Part shown: piece by piece, positions 1 through 7,342 of the stretch
How the letters are laid out: each line of letters begins with the position of its first letter
How positions within the stretch are numbered: position 1 is the stretch's first letter
NCBI GenBank assembly: GCA_022712475.1
Contig: JALAGK010000134.1
Span: 1 to 7,392 of the forward strand
Direction: 5' to 3'
From: Enterobacteriaceae bacterium
Lineage (GTDB): Bacteria; Pseudomonadota; Gammaproteobacteria; Enterobacterales; Enterobacteriaceae
Length of the DNA stretch: 7,392 bases
Notes under the pieces: model-generated
Told to the model about the DNA's origin: nothing
Seen by the model: only the letters and a program-made list of their open reading frames with translations
The model's database searches: none
Made by a program: the position numbers and the translations under genes

Positions 1-651
1 ACTCTGGGCAGCCACGTTGTCGCCTTCAAGTGCGGACAGCGGCACAAAGCGAATATCCAACTTGCCCGGCAGTTGCTCAGCAAAGCTCAGGTATTCCTGC
101 TTAATCTCTTCAAAACGATCCTGCGAAAACGCCACCAGATCCATTTTGTTCACCGCCACCACCAGGTGACGAATACCGAGCAATGTTGAGATAAAGCTAT
201 GGCGGCGCGTCTGATCCAGCACACCTTTACGCGCATCAATAAGCAAAATGGCCAGATCGCAGGTTGAGGCACCGGTCGCCATATTGCGCGTATACTGCTC
301 GTGCCCTGGGGTATCGGCAATAATGAATTTACGCTTTTCGGTTGAGAAGTAACGGTAGGCCACGTCAATAGTGATGCCCTGCTCGCGTTCAGCCTGCAAG
401 CCATCCACCAGCAACGCCAGATCAATCTTCTCGCCCTGGGTACCGTGACGTTTGCTGTCGTTATGCAGTGACGACAGCTGATCTTCGTAAATCTGACGCG
501 TGTCGTGCAGCAGGCGGCCAATCAGCGTACTTTTACCGTCATCAACGCTGCCGCAGGTCAGAAAACGCAGCAGGCTTTTGTGCTGCTGGGCGTGTAAGTA
601 GGCTTCAACGCCGCCCTGGTCGGCAATCTGTTGTGCAATAGTCGTATTCAT
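1..651 (-). CDS. cysN: Sulfate adenylyltransferase subunit 1 (GTPase), N-terminal part
   Basis: This is the regulatory GTPase subunit of ATP sulfurylase. GTP hydrolysis by CysN drives the CysD-catalysed formation of adenylyl sulfate (APS) from ATP and sulfate in the cytoplasm. Only the first 217 codons are present; the family is about 475 aa, so the rest lies beyond the left edge. The visible part is an EF-Tu-like G domain: P-loop GSVDDGKST at residues 34-42, switch ITID at 93-96, DTPGH at 113-117, NKMD at 168-171 and a G5-like SAL at 206-208. The start ATG (651-649) is preceded by GAGGAG, which overlaps the cysD stop (TGAGGAG), and only 11 nt separate the two genes. Co-transcription and probably coupled translation with cysD follow. 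cysC is expected next but is not visible. Identification is very secure. Confidence 0.97.
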   Translation of the reverse strand, partial: MNTTIAQQIADQGGVEAYLHAQQHKSLLRFLTCGSVDDGKSTLIGRLLHDTRQIYEDQLSSLHNDSKRHGTQGEKIDLALLVDGLQAEREQGITIDVAYRYFSTEKRKFIIADTPGHEQYTRNMATGASTCDLAILLIDARKGVLDQTRRHSFISTLLGIRHLVVAVNKMDLVAFSQDRFEEIKQEYLSFAEQLPGKLDIRFVPLSALEGDNVAAQS

Positions 652-662
652 CCGGCGGCTCC

Positions 663-1571
663 TCAGAAATAACCCTGGCGTTTCTTCAGCTCCATCGAGC
701 CAGACTGGTCGCGGTCAATCACGCGCCCCTGTCGTTCGCTGGTGGTGGACACCAGCATCTCTTCAATAATTTCTGGCAACGTCTGCGCGTTGGATTCAAC
801 GGCCCCCGTGAGCGGCCAGCAGCCAAGGGTTCGAAAACGCACCATACGCTGTTTGATCTCCTCACCGGGCTGCAAATCGATGCGGTCATCGTCAATCATC
901 ATCAGCATGCCGTCGCGCTCAAGAACCGGGCGCTCAGCGGCCAGATACAGCGGCACAATATCGATATTTTCCAGGTAGATGTACTGCCAGATATCCAGCT
1001 CTGTCCAGTTGCTAAGCGGGAAGACGCGAATGCTTTCGCCTTTATTAATCTGGCCGTTATAATTGTGCCACAGTTCCGGACGCTGGTTTTTCGGGTCCCA
1101 GCGATGGAAACGGTCACGAAATGAGTAAATACGCTCTTTGGCACGGGATTTCTCTTCGTCACGGCGCGCCCCGCCGAAAGCGGCATCGAAACCGTATTTA
1201 TCAAGCGCCTGCTTCAAACCTTCGGTTTTCATGATGTCGGTGTGTTTGGCGCTGCCATGAGTGAAGGGGTTAATGCCCATCGCCACACCTTCTGGGTTAC
1301 GGTGCACCAGCAGCTCAAAGCCGTATTCTTTCGCTGTGCGGTCCCGGAACTCATACATCTCGCGAAACTTCCAGCCAGTATCAACGTGCAGCAGCGGAAA
1401 CGGCAGCGTCCCCGGGAAAAACGCCTTACGGGCCAGATGCAACATGACCGAGGAGTCCTTGCCGATGGAGTACATCATCACTGGATTTGAGAATTCTGCC
1501 GCTACTTCGCGAATGATGTGGATACTTTCCGCCTCGAGCTGTCGCAGGTGAGTGAGTCGTTTCTGGTCCAT
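663..1571 (-). CDS. cysD: Sulfate adenylyltransferase subunit 2
   Basis: This is the catalytic subunit of ATP sulfurylase, which transfers AMP from ATP to sulfate to give APS, the first step of assimilatory sulfate activation. It is an N-type ATP pyrophosphatase. The PP-loop SIGKDS is at residues 35-40, [16 protein letters not shown] at 62-77, and the basic substrate-binding stretch [15 protein letters not shown] at 133-147. The length of 302 aa equals that of E. coli CysD. The ATG at 1571-1569 has a good Shine-Dalgarno (GAGGAAAGG) ending a few bases upstream and matches the family N-terminus MDQKRLTHL. The gene is first in a cysD-cysN operon reading leftwards and shares a 275-bp divergent region with iap. 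Regulation by CysB with N-acetylserine is known for enterobacterial cysDNC, and the upstream sequence fits it. Confidence 0.98.
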   Translation of the reverse strand: MDQKRLTHLRQLEAESIHIIREVAAEFSNPVMMYSIGKDSSVMLHLARKAFFPGTLPFPLLHVDTGWKFREMYEFRDRTAKEYGFELLVHRNPEGVAMGINPFTHGSAKHTDIMKTEGLKQALDKYGFDAAFGGARRDEEKSRAKERIYSFRDRFHRWDPKNQRPELWHNYNGQINKGESIRVFPLSNWTELDIWQYIYLENIDIVPLYLAAERPVLERDGMLMMIDDDRIDLQPGEEIKQRMVRFRTLGCWPLTGAVESNAQTLPEIIEEMLVSTTSERQGRVIDRDQSGSMELKKRQGYF

Positions 1572-1573
1572 AA

Positions 1574-1582
1574 CCTTTCCTC
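1574..1582 (-). promoter_or_regulatory. cysD ribosome binding site
   Basis: The minus strand reads GAGGAAAGG, then TT and the ATG. This is a strong Shine-Dalgarno sequence and supports the start chosen for cysD. A 7-bp inverted repeat (1585-1591 with 1613-1619) ends two bases before it in the mRNA. Confidence 0.8.
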
Positions 1583-1584
1583 AA

Positions 1585-1619
1585 ACCGGTTTGCCTCTCA
1601 ACGGGCGCAGGTAACCGGT
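1585..1619 (-). repeat. Inverted repeat ACCGGTT/AACCGGT in the cysD leader
   Basis: In the cysD mRNA, ACCGGTT (1619-1613) can pair perfectly with AACCGGT (1591-1585), leaving a 21-nt loop. The proximal arm is itself inside the 10-bp palindrome AAACCGGTTT (1583-1592). The stem ends just before the Shine-Dalgarno. It could affect ribosome access or mRNA stability; no function is established. Confidence 0.5.
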
Positions 1620-1642
1620 CAATAATTAAAGCGAATGGTCGG

Positions 1643-1672
1643 ACTATACGTCTCGCACTTATCTCTTATGAA
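1643..1672 (-). promoter_or_regulatory. Predicted sigma-70 promoter of cysDN(C)
   Basis: On the minus strand, -35 TTCATA (1672-1667, 4 of 6 consensus bases) and -10 TATAGT (1648-1643, 5 of 6) are separated by 18 bp. Transcription would start near 1636, giving a leader of about 65 nt. The weak -35 and long spacer are typical of activator-dependent cys promoters. The phased TTCC/GGAA array abuts the -35 on its upstream side. This is called by inspection only. Confidence 0.6.
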
Positions 1673-1707
1673 ATTCCTGATTGGAATGATTAGTTCCACA
1701 AAGGAAT
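1673..1707 (-). promoter_or_regulatory. Probable CysB activation site (phased TTCC/GGAA array)
   Basis: Four half-elements start at exact 10-bp intervals on the plus strand: ATTCC at 1673, GGAAT at 1683, GTTCC at 1693 and GGAAT at 1703. They form two inverted pairs on one face of the helix. Relative to the predicted cysD start they span about -37 to -71, which is where CysB, a tetrameric LysR-type activator, binds at positively regulated cys promoters. Assignment to CysB is inferred from location and symmetry; CysB consensus is loose, so the exact footprint is uncertain. Confidence 0.6.
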
Positions 1708-1715
1708 AAAGGATG

Positions 1716-1756
1716 GAAAAAGCTTCGCAAAAAAAGTGCTGAAGCCGCATTTTTTC
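1716..1756. terminator. Terminator-like hairpin in the cysD-iap divergent region
   Basis: On the plus strand GCTTCGCA (1722-1729) pairs with TGC-T-GAAGC (1737-1745), giving 8 bp with one bulged T and a loop of 7 nt, mostly A. It is followed after four bases by six T (1750-1755). On the minus strand the same hairpin is followed directly by five T (1721-1717). The A-run and T-run outside can also pair, extending the stem. It resembles a weak bidirectional terminator but sits upstream of cysD and in the iap leader rather than behind a gene. The role is unknown. Confidence 0.35.
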
Positions 1757-1778
1757 TGGCGTTTGGGAACAATTGAAA

Positions 1779-1807
1779 TTGCGAGCGCGAGCGCCTCGTT
1801 TCATACT
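1779..1807 (+). promoter_or_regulatory. Tentative sigma-70 promoter of iap
   Basis: TTGCGA (1779-1784) and CATACT (1802-1807) each match 4 of 6 consensus bases with a 17-bp spacer, about 40 bp before the iap start. The match is weak and the call is low confidence. A nearby TTGAAA (1773-1778) has no suitable -10 partner. Confidence 0.3.
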
Positions 1808-1846
1808 ACACGCGCCCAATACTTTTGCTTTATGGATGAACACGCT

Positions 1847-2887
1847 ATGTTTCCCGCTCTGCGTCGCTCTGCCTTGTGCCTGGCCCTGGGATTGTGCGGC
1901 GTATTTCCTGTTCTGGCGCAAACAACAGCGCCAGGCGTGACCGCCAGTTTCCAGGCGCGGCATATCGCCACCGTTTTTCCCGGCCGCATGACCGGCACCC
2001 CCACAGAAATGCTTGCCGCAGATTATATTCACCAACAGTTTCTTAAGTGGGGTTATCAAAGCAATACCCGCCAGTTTCACAGCCGCTATGTCTACACCAG
2101 CCGCGAAGGCGAGAAAATCTGGCAGAACGTCACGGGCAGCATGGTGATTGCCGCCCACGAAGGCCGCAACGCACAGCAAATTATTATCATGTCACATCTG
2201 GATACCTGGTCACCGCTAAGCGACAGCGATAACGATAAAAACCTTGGTGGTCTGGCCTTACAGGGCATTGATGACAACGCTTCAGGCGTAGGCGTTATGC
2301 TGGAATTGGCCGAGCGACTTAAAAATGTGCGAACCCACTACAGCGTGCGTTTTATCGCGACCAGCGGTGAAGAGATTGGCATGCTCGGCGCACGCGACAT
2401 TCTTGAGCGCATGAGTGAGCAAGAAAAGAAAAATACGCTGCTGGTGATTAACCTCGACAGCTTGTATACCGGTGAACGGCTCTATTTTAACAGCGGCAAA
2501 ACAACGCCCGTTGCTGTGCGTAAGCTCACCCGCGACCGGGCACTTTGGCTTGCACGCCACTACGGCATTGCAGCTGGCATGAACCCCGGTATGAACCCTG
2601 CTCTGCCCAAAGGCACCGGCTGCTGCAACGACGCGGAGGTGTTCGATAGAGCGGGTATTCCAGTGCTGAATGTGGAGGCGACCAACTGGTCGCTGGGGAA
2701 TAAAGACGGCTACCAGCAGCGCGCAAAATCTCCGGCATTCCCGCAGGGAACAAGCTGGCATAGCGTGCAGCGCGACAACGTGCAGCATCTGGATAAATGG
2801 CTACCGGGGCAGATTGAAACGCGCAGCCGCGACGCTGTGCGCGTGCTGCTGCCGCTGGTAAAAGAACTGGCAAAAGCCGACAAGTAA
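1847..2887 (+). CDS. iap: Alkaline phosphatase isozyme conversion aminopeptidase
   Basis: This is an exported zinc aminopeptidase (peptidase family M28) that in E. coli removes the N-terminal arginine of periplasmic alkaline phosphatase, converting its isozymes. The 346 residues compare with about 345 in E. coli. A Sec signal peptide is visible: RR at 6-7, hydrophobic core about 10-22, likely cleavage after VLA (24/25). The metal site is complete: HLD at 117-119, DDN at 142-144, GEE at 174-176 (catalytic and zinc-binding Glu), NLD at 202-204, and H305 in SWHSVQRDN. The start at 1847 was chosen because it begins directly with the signal peptide; the Shine-Dalgarno is weak (GGA about 10 nt upstream). 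The frame stays open upstream to a GTG at 1736 and an ATG at 1832, but those starts would bury the signal peptide. The gene is alone on the plus strand, divergent from cysD and convergent with cysH. Confidence 0.95.
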   Translation: MFPALRRSALCLALGLCGVFPVLAQTTAPGVTASFQARHIATVFPGRMTGTPTEMLAADYIHQQFLKWGYQSNTRQFHSRYVYTSREGEKIWQNVTGSMVIAAHEGRNAQQIIIMSHLDTWSPLSDSDNDKNLGGLALQGIDDNASGVGVMLELAERLKNVRTHYSVRFIATSGEEIGMLGARDILERMSEQEKKNTLLVINLDSLYTGERLYFNSGKTTPVAVRKLTRDRALWLARHYGIAAGMNPGMNPALPKGTGCCNDAEVFDRAGIPVLNVEATNWSLGNKDGYQQRAKSPAFPQGTSWHSVQRDNVQHLDKWLPGQIETRSRDAVRVLLPLVKELAKADK

Positions 2888-2910
2888 GCGTTATGCGTTA
2901 AAGCATGCGC
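2888..2910 (+). repeat. Small imperfect hairpin just after iap
   Basis: Immediately after the iap stop, GCG and ATGC (2888-2890, 2893-2896) can pair with GCAT and CGC (2903-2906, 2908-2910) around a 6-nt loop and a small internal loop. There is no T-run. It may stabilise the iap mRNA end or be chance. Confidence 0.25.
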
Positions 2911-2923
2911 CCACTCAACTTGC

Positions 2924-2962
2924 TGACAAAGAAGGAAAAACGTGGTTTTTTCTTCTTTGTCA
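2924..2962 (+). terminator. Long 17-bp stem-loop, probable iap 3' end/terminator
   Basis: TGACAAAGAAGGAAAAA (2924-2940) pairs with TTTTTTCTTCTTTGTCA (2946-2962) around the 5-nt loop CGTGG. All 17 positions pair in plus-strand RNA; one is a G-U wobble (2935 with 2951) that becomes an A-C mismatch in minus-strand RNA, so the fold favours the iap transcript. The stem lies 36 bp after the iap stop. The T-run is inside the stem rather than after it, and the stem is AT-rich, so it is not a textbook intrinsic terminator. Confidence 0.45.
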
Positions 2963-2968
2963 TTAGCA

Positions 2969-3012
2969 GGTGAAAACCAATGAGTTGATTTTGCTTATTT
3001 GTTGGTGTCACC
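2969..3012. repeat. Interrupted inverted repeat GGTGA..ACCAA / TTGGT..TCACC
   Basis: GGTGA (2969-2973) pairs with TCACC (3008-3012), and ACCAA (2976-2980) with TTGGT (3002-3006), with an AA/G internal loop and a 21-nt AT-rich loop. Its right end directly abuts the next hairpin at 3013. No coding sequence is evident here and the function is unknown. Confidence 0.4.
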
Positions 3013-3033
3013 CATCCTGTCTGCGACAGGATG
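3013..3033. repeat. Perfect 9-bp hairpin CATCCTGTC/GACAGGATG
   Basis: CATCCTGTC (3013-3021) and GACAGGATG (3025-3033) are perfect complements around a TGC loop. No T-run follows on either strand. It lies 50-70 bp beyond the cysH stop on the cysJIH transcript and may be part of the operon's 3' end. Confidence 0.5.
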
Positions 3034-3050
3034 AGGTAAGGCATCAGTCT

Positions 3051-3075
3051 CAGCGGGCGCAGTACGCGCCCACTG
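3051..3075 (-). terminator. GC-rich hairpin behind cysH, probable cysJIH 3' end
   Basis: CAGCGGGCGC (3051-3060) faces GCGCCCACTG (3066-3075) around a 5-nt loop. In minus-strand RNA all ten positions pair, one as a U-G wobble; in plus-strand RNA that position is a C-A mismatch, so the fold favours the cysJIH transcript. It begins 5 nt after the cysH stop codon. No U-tract follows, so it may protect the mRNA end or act with the hairpins further downstream. Confidence 0.4.
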
Positions 3076-3080
3076 TATCA

Positions 3081-3815
3081 TTAGCCTTCATGTAATCCAC
3101 ACTCGCGCTTAAGCCCAAAGAAACGGGTCTCTTCTTCTGCCATACCCGGCTCCCATTTACGCGTGGTATGTGTATCTCCCACCGACAGATAGCCTTCATC
3201 CCATAGCGGATGGTATTTCAGGCCGTGCTGCGTCAGGTATTGATACACCGTGCGGTTGTCCCAGTCGATGATGGGCAACAGTTTGAACACGCCGCGCTGA
3301 ACGCCAAGCACCGGCAAACTGGCCCGGCTCCCGGACTGGTCGCGGCGCAGCCCGGCAAACCAGGTTTGCGCCTTGAGGTCAGCCAGCGCACGGTTCATTG
3401 GCTCGACTTTGTTAATCTCGTTGTAACGCTCAATGCCTTCAACGCCCTGCTCCCACAGCTTACCGTACCTCGCTTCCTGCCAGGCCGGGCTTTCAGGCGC
3501 ACGGTAAACGTGCAGGTTCAGCCCTAACTTTTCAGTCAGCTCGTCAATAAAGCGGTAAGTTTCCGGGAACAGATAGCCGGTATCGGTGAGAATTACCGGG
3601 ATATCGGGGCGCTCGCGTGTCACCAGATGCAGGCACACCGCCGCCTGAATACCAAAGCTGGAAGAAAGCACAAACTCGCCGGGCAGGTTATCCAGTCCCC
3701 AGGCAACGCGCTCCTGTGCCGTCATGCTTTCCAGCTTCGCGTTGGTTTCCTCCAGCACCTGCTGGCGTTCTTCTTTGGTCAGCGCATTTAGCGCCTGCAA
3801 ACTGAGTTCACTCAT
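3081..3815 (-). CDS. cysH: Phosphoadenosine phosphosulfate (PAPS) reductase
   Basis: This cytoplasmic enzyme uses thioredoxin or glutaredoxin to reduce PAPS to sulfite and adenosine 3',5'-bisphosphate. The 244 aa equal the E. coli length. Visible motifs are the modified PP-loop SSSFGIQ at residues 51-57, [11 protein letters not shown] at 77-87, [11 protein letters not shown] at 154-164, the conserved [13 protein letters not shown] at 202-214, and the C-terminal ECGLHEG with the catalytic Cys at 239. The paired-cysteine motifs that bind the 4Fe-4S cluster in APS reductases are absent, which points to PAPS rather than APS as substrate. The start ATG (3815-3813) lies 15 nt after the cysI stop with GGGAG as Shine-Dalgarno. 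It is the last gene of cysJIH and runs tail-to-tail toward iap. Confidence 0.98.
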   Translation of the reverse strand: MSELSLQALNALTKEERQQVLEETNAKLESMTAQERVAWGLDNLPGEFVLSSSFGIQAAVCLHLVTRERPDIPVILTDTGYLFPETYRFIDELTEKLGLNLHVYRAPESPAWQEARYGKLWEQGVEGIERYNEINKVEPMNRALADLKAQTWFAGLRRDQSGSRASLPVLGVQRGVFKLLPIIDWDNRTVYQYLTQHGLKYHPLWDEGYLSVGDTHTTRKWEPGMAEEETRFFGLKRECGLHEG

Positions 3816-3830
3816 AGTCGCTCCCGGTGG

Positions 3831-5543
3831 TTAGTCCCAGAAATCACGAGCCGGATCGAGGATCGGACGAATGATGCCAGCACGTACGGTGAAGTCACCA
3901 AAGCCTTCCCCCTCCTCACGCTCTTTTGCCCAGCGCCCGACCAGCTCATCAATCTCGCCAAGAATTTCAGACTCGGTGATGTTTTCGCGATACATACGCG
4001 GAATACGCGTACCAATACGGTTGCCGCCAATATGCAGGTTATAGCGCCCCGGCGCTTTGCCCACCAGGCCAATTTCCGCGAGCATCGCACGCCCACAGCC
4101 ATTTGGGCAGCCGGTCACGCGCAGCACAATGTGGTCATCACCCACGCCATGGCTGGTCATCAGCGCTTCCACCTTATCAACAAACTGCGGCAGGAAGCGT
4201 TCAGCCTCGGCCATCGCCAGCGGACAGGTTGGGAAAGAAACGCAGGCCATCGAGTTCTCACGCTGAGGCGTTGTAGCTGCCATCAGTCCATGCTCGCGCG
4301 CCAGCTTTTCAATTTTCGCTTTTTCTTTTTCCGGCACACCCGCTACTATCAGGTTCTGGTTCGCGGTCAGTCGGAAATCGCCTTTATGGACTTTTGCAAT
4401 TTCCAGCAGGCCCGTTTTCAGCGGCTTGCCCGGATAGTCGAGAATACGGCCGTTTTCGATAAACAGCGTTAAATGCCATTTATCATCAATGCCTTTCACC
4501 CAGCCAATCCTGTCGCCGCGACCGGTAAATTCATAAGGGCGCACCGGCGCAAATTTGATGCCCGCGCGGCGCTCCACCTCTTCTTTAAAGGTCTCCACGC
4601 CCACGCGCTCAAGCGTGTATTTGGTTTTAGCGTTTTTACGGTCAGTACGGTTACCCCAGTCGCGCTGCGTCGTGACCACCGCTTCGGCAACCGCCAGCGT
4701 ATGCTCCAGCGGGATATAACCAAATTCGCTGGCGGTACGGGCATAGGTTTTCTTGTTACCGTGTTCCACCGACAGGCCACCGCCTACCAGCAGGTTAAAA
4801 CCCACCAGCTTGCCGTTCTCAGCAATCGCAATGAAGTTCATGTCATTAGCATGCAGGTCAACATCGTTTTGCGGCGGCACCACGACCGTTGTTTTGAATT
4901 TACGCGGCAGATAGGTCGGCCCGAGAATCGGCTCTTCGTCGGTGGTGGCGACCTTTTCTTTGTCCAGCCAGATTTCGGCATAAGCTCGCGTGCGAGGCAA
5001 CAGATGCTCGGAGAGCTTTTTCGCCCATTCATAGGCTTCTGCGTGCAGCTGCGACTCAATCGGGTTCGAGGTACACAGCACATTGCGGTTCACATCATTA
5101 GCGGTCGCCAGCGCGTCCAGTCCCACTTCATGCAGCATCTGGTGCGCTGGTTTCACGTTGTGTTTAAGAATGCCGTGAAACTGAAAGGTCTGACGGTTAG
5201 TCAGACGAATGCTGCCATAAATCGTGTTGTCAGCGGCAAACTTATCAATGGCCTGCCACTGCGTTGTGGTCATAATGCCGCCCGGCAAACGGCAGCGCAG
5301 CATCATAGCGTGGCGCGGTTCCAGCTTCTGTTCAGCACGCTCGGCGCGGATATCGCGGTCGTCCTGCTGATACATGCCGTGAAAGCGGATCAGCAGAAAG
5401 TTGTCACCGTTAAATCCGCCAGTCAGGCCGTCGTGTAAATCTTCGGCGATGGTGCCGCGCAGGTAATTGCTCTGTCCTTTCATGCGCTCGGCATCGGCCA
5501 GTTTTCCTTCAACCACCAGAGGTCCGGGATGTTTTTCACTCAT
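3831..5543 (-). CDS. cysI: Sulfite reductase hemoprotein (beta) subunit
   Basis: This is the siroheme and 4Fe-4S subunit of NADPH-sulfite reductase. It carries out the six-electron reduction of sulfite to sulfide with electrons from the CysJ flavoprotein. The 570 aa match E. coli CysI. The cluster and siroheme ligands C434, C440, C479 and C483 (in CVSFPTC and TGCPNGC) are all present, as are the sulfite-binding residues R83, R153, K215 and K217, at the same positions known for E. coli. The ATG shares one base with the cysJ stop (TAATG at 5545-5541). Only a weak GAG-type Shine-Dalgarno is seen, so translation is probably coupled to cysJ. cysH follows after 15 nt. Confidence 0.98.
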   Translation of the reverse strand: MSEKHPGPLVVEGKLADAERMKGQSNYLRGTIAEDLHDGLTGGFNGDNFLLIRFHGMYQQDDRDIRAERAEQKLEPRHAMMLRCRLPGGIMTTTQWQAIDKFAADNTIYGSIRLTNRQTFQFHGILKHNVKPAHQMLHEVGLDALATANDVNRNVLCTSNPIESQLHAEAYEWAKKLSEHLLPRTRAYAEIWLDKEKVATTDEEPILGPTYLPRKFKTTVVVPPQNDVDLHANDMNFIAIAENGKLVGFNLLVGGGLSVEHGNKKTYARTASEFGYIPLEHTLAVAEAVVTTQRDWGNRTDRKNAKTKYTLERVGVETFKEEVERRAGIKFAPVRPYEFTGRGDRIGWVKGIDDKWHLTLFIENGRILDYPGKPLKTGLLEIAKVHKGDFRLTANQNLIVAGVPEKEKAKIEKLAREHGLMAATTPQRENSMACVSFPTCPLAMAEAERFLPQFVDKVEALMTSHGVGDDHIVLRVTGCPNGCGRAMLAEIGLVGKAPGRYNLHIGGNRIGTRIPRMYRENITESEILGEIDELVGRWAKEREEGEGFGDFTVRAGIIRPILDPARDFWD

Positions 5544-7342
5544 TAGTAGACGTCTCGCTGATAACGGCGCTCTACGCGCAGCTCACTTAAAAATTCATCC
5601 GCCGTTTCGGTATCCATTTCACCAAATTCGGCAATCACTTCCACAAGCGCCTGCTCAACGTCTTTCGCCATACGATTGGCGTCGCCGCAAACGTAAATGT
5701 GTGCGCCCTCGTTAATCCAGCGCCATAGCTCTGCGCCCTGTTCGCGCAGTTTATGTTGTACATACACTTTTTCTTTTTGATCTCTGGACCAGGCAAGGTC
5801 AATGCGCGTCAGCAGGCCATCTTTAACGTAGCGCTGCCATTCCACCTGATAGAGGAAGTCTTCGGTGAAATGCGGGTTACCGAAGAAAAGCCAGTTTTTA
5901 CCGCTGGCGCCCTGCGCTTCACGCTCCTGCATAAAGGCGCGAAACGGCGCAATACCGGTGCCTGGGCCTATCATAATGACCGGTGTTTCAGGGTTGGCAG
6001 GCAGGCGGAAATTATCGTTGTGCTCAATAAAAACGCGCACTTCAGCGTCTTCTTCCAGCCGGTCAGCCAGAAAGCCCGATGCGCCGCCGCTACGTGCACG
6101 GCCTTCAATGTCATAGCGCACCACACCTACAGTGATATGCACTTCACTCTCAGCCTCGCTCTGGGAAGAAGCAATTGAGTACAGTCTCGGCGTCAACGGG
6201 CGCAGCAGTGCTATTAACTGCTGAGCGTCAAGCTGCGCGGGAGCAAAGCGAGCCATATCCACAATCGGCGTGGTGGCCGCATAGTGCTGTAATTTGGCCC
6301 TGTCGCCTACCAGTTCAAGAAGTTGCTCATTACGGGTTAGTGTGGCGTAGTTTTCAACGATAGTGGCGGTATTTACTGTCAGTTCAACGTGCCATTGCAG
6401 TGCCTCTGACAATGACAAGGTCCTGCCCTCCAGCTCAACGGGTTCATCACCCTGAAGCCACAGTAGTTCCACCAGTTCCTGTACCAGCGCAGGGCAGTTT
6501 TGATACCACACCCCAAGCGCATCGCCCGGCTGATAGCGCAGACCTGAGTCACCCAAATCGATTTCAATGTGGCGCACGTCTTTTTCAGAGTTGCGGCCCG
6601 TGATTTTCTGGTTAACGGATAGCGTTGCGCTTAGCGGCGCTTCTTTGGTATAGGGGCTTGAGAAGATGTCATTAACGGCGCCAGTCGCGCTACTGGGCAC
6701 GTTACTGGCCTTCGGCACACGCGCCTTCAGCACATCCACCACGCGCTCGCGCCAGGCCTGCGCGGCGCCCTGGTATTCTACGTCGGCATCAACACGGTCC
6801 AGCAGGCGCTCGCCACCCAGTTCGGCCAGTTTGCTGTCAAAATCTTTTCCAGCCTGGCAGAAATGTTCGTAAGACGTATCGCCAAGGCCGAAAACAGCAA
6901 ACGCGGTATCGGTCAGTTTTGGCGCTTTTTTCGAAAACAGGAATTTGTGCAGCGCAACGGCTTCTTCCGCTGGCTCTCCTTCACCCTGAGTGGAAGCCAC
7001 CACCACCAGCAATTTTTCCTGGGCAATCTGTTTGAATTTGTAGTCACCGGCGTTCACCAGTGTGACGTTAAGCTCTGCTGCCAACAGATCGTCACGCAAC
7101 TGCTCGGCAACGCGGCGTGCGTTACCGGTTTGCGAAGCGGATAAAAGCGTAATCGCAGCCACAGCCTGCTCAACGGGTGCGGCAACCACAGCCGCACCCG
7201 GCTGCTGATTAATCATTCCCCAGAAGTAGCCGGACAGCCAGGCAAGCTGGTTGGGCGAAAAATCATGTGTCGCAGCCTGCAGGCGCGCCAACTGCTCCGG
7301 GTTAAGCGGGAGCAGCGAGGTAGGTAAGACCGGTGTCGTCAT
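5543..7342 (-). CDS. cysJ: Sulfite reductase flavoprotein (alpha) subunit
   Basis: This diflavin reductase passes electrons from NADPH through FAD and FMN to CysI. The 599 aa equal the E. coli length. The order is a flavodoxin-like FMN domain (about 64-205; SASQTGNA at 68-75, STQGEGEP at 117-124, [11 protein letters not shown] at 152-162), then a linker, then the FAD and connecting domain (about 235-450; RLYSIASS at 386-393), then the NADPH domain ([10 protein letters not shown] at 459-468, YVCGDANRM at 550-558). It ends in the conserved Tyr-599, which stacks on FAD in this family. The stretch 209-222 between the FMN and FAD domains is rich in Ala, Ser and Val, as expected for the flexible hinge. 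The start was chosen by length and the N-terminal match [17 protein letters not shown]. It is first in cysJIH. Confidence 0.98.
   Translation of the reverse strand: MTTPVLPTSLLPLNPEQLARLQAATHDFSPNQLAWLSGYFWGMINQQPGAAVVAAPVEQAVAAITLLSASQTGNARRVAEQLRDDLLAAELNVTLVNAGDYKFKQIAQEKLLVVVASTQGEGEPAEEAVALHKFLFSKKAPKLTDTAFAVFGLGDTSYEHFCQAGKDFDSKLAELGGERLLDRVDADVEYQGAAQAWRERVVDVLKARVPKASNVPSSATGAVNDIFSSPYTKEAPLSATLSVNQKITGRNSEKDVRHIEIDLGDSGLRYQPGDALGVWYQNCPALVQELVELLWLQGDEPVELEGRTLSLSEALQWHVELTVNTATIVENYATLTRNEQLLELVGDRAKLQHYAATTPIVDMARFAPAQLDAQQLIALLRPLTPRLYSIASSQSEAESEVHITVGVVRYDIEGRARSGGASGFLADRLEEDAEVRVFIEHNDNFRLPANPETPVIMIGPGTGIAPFRAFMQEREAQGASGKNWLFFGNPHFTEDFLYQVEWQRYVKDGLLTRIDLAWSRDQKEKVYVQHKLREQGAELWRWINEGAHIYVCGDANRMAKDVEQALVEVIAEFGEMDTETADEFLSELRVERRYQRDVY

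Noticed and set aside
1781..1794. Short tandem GCGAGC repeat (two copies plus GC)
   Set aside because: Two six-base units are expected by chance in GC-rich DNA and no function is suggested.
1736..1846. Upstream extension of the iap frame from GTG 1736 (37 extra codons) or ATG 1832 (5 extra codons)
   Set aside because: The long form would place about 37 residues ahead of a clear Sec signal peptide and would start inside the terminator-like hairpin. The family N-terminus corresponds to ATG 1847. ATG 1832 cannot be fully excluded.
1619..2179. 186-codon minus-strand frame overlapping the iap 5' part and the divergent region
   Set aside because: It runs across the predicted cysD promoter and antisense to iap, without recognisable domains; it is a shadow frame.
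3017..3029. CTGT...ACAG resembling a LexA (SOS) box
   Set aside because: The half-sites are separated by 5 bases rather than the 8 needed for a LexA site. It is simply the upper part of the 9-bp hairpin and lies behind both genes.
3051..3075. GC palindrome that superficially resembles a type I-E CRISPR repeat core
   Set aside because: It is single-copy, the stem sequence differs from the CCCCGC/GCGGGG core, and the conserved repeat ends are missing. It is better explained as a cysH 3' hairpin.
4473..5438. Open frame of 321 codons on the plus strand, antisense to cysI
   Set aside because: It lies wholly inside cysI, has low-complexity composition typical of a reverse-frame shadow, no family motif, and no Shine-Dalgarno that stands out. 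cysI with complete ligands fully explains this stretch.
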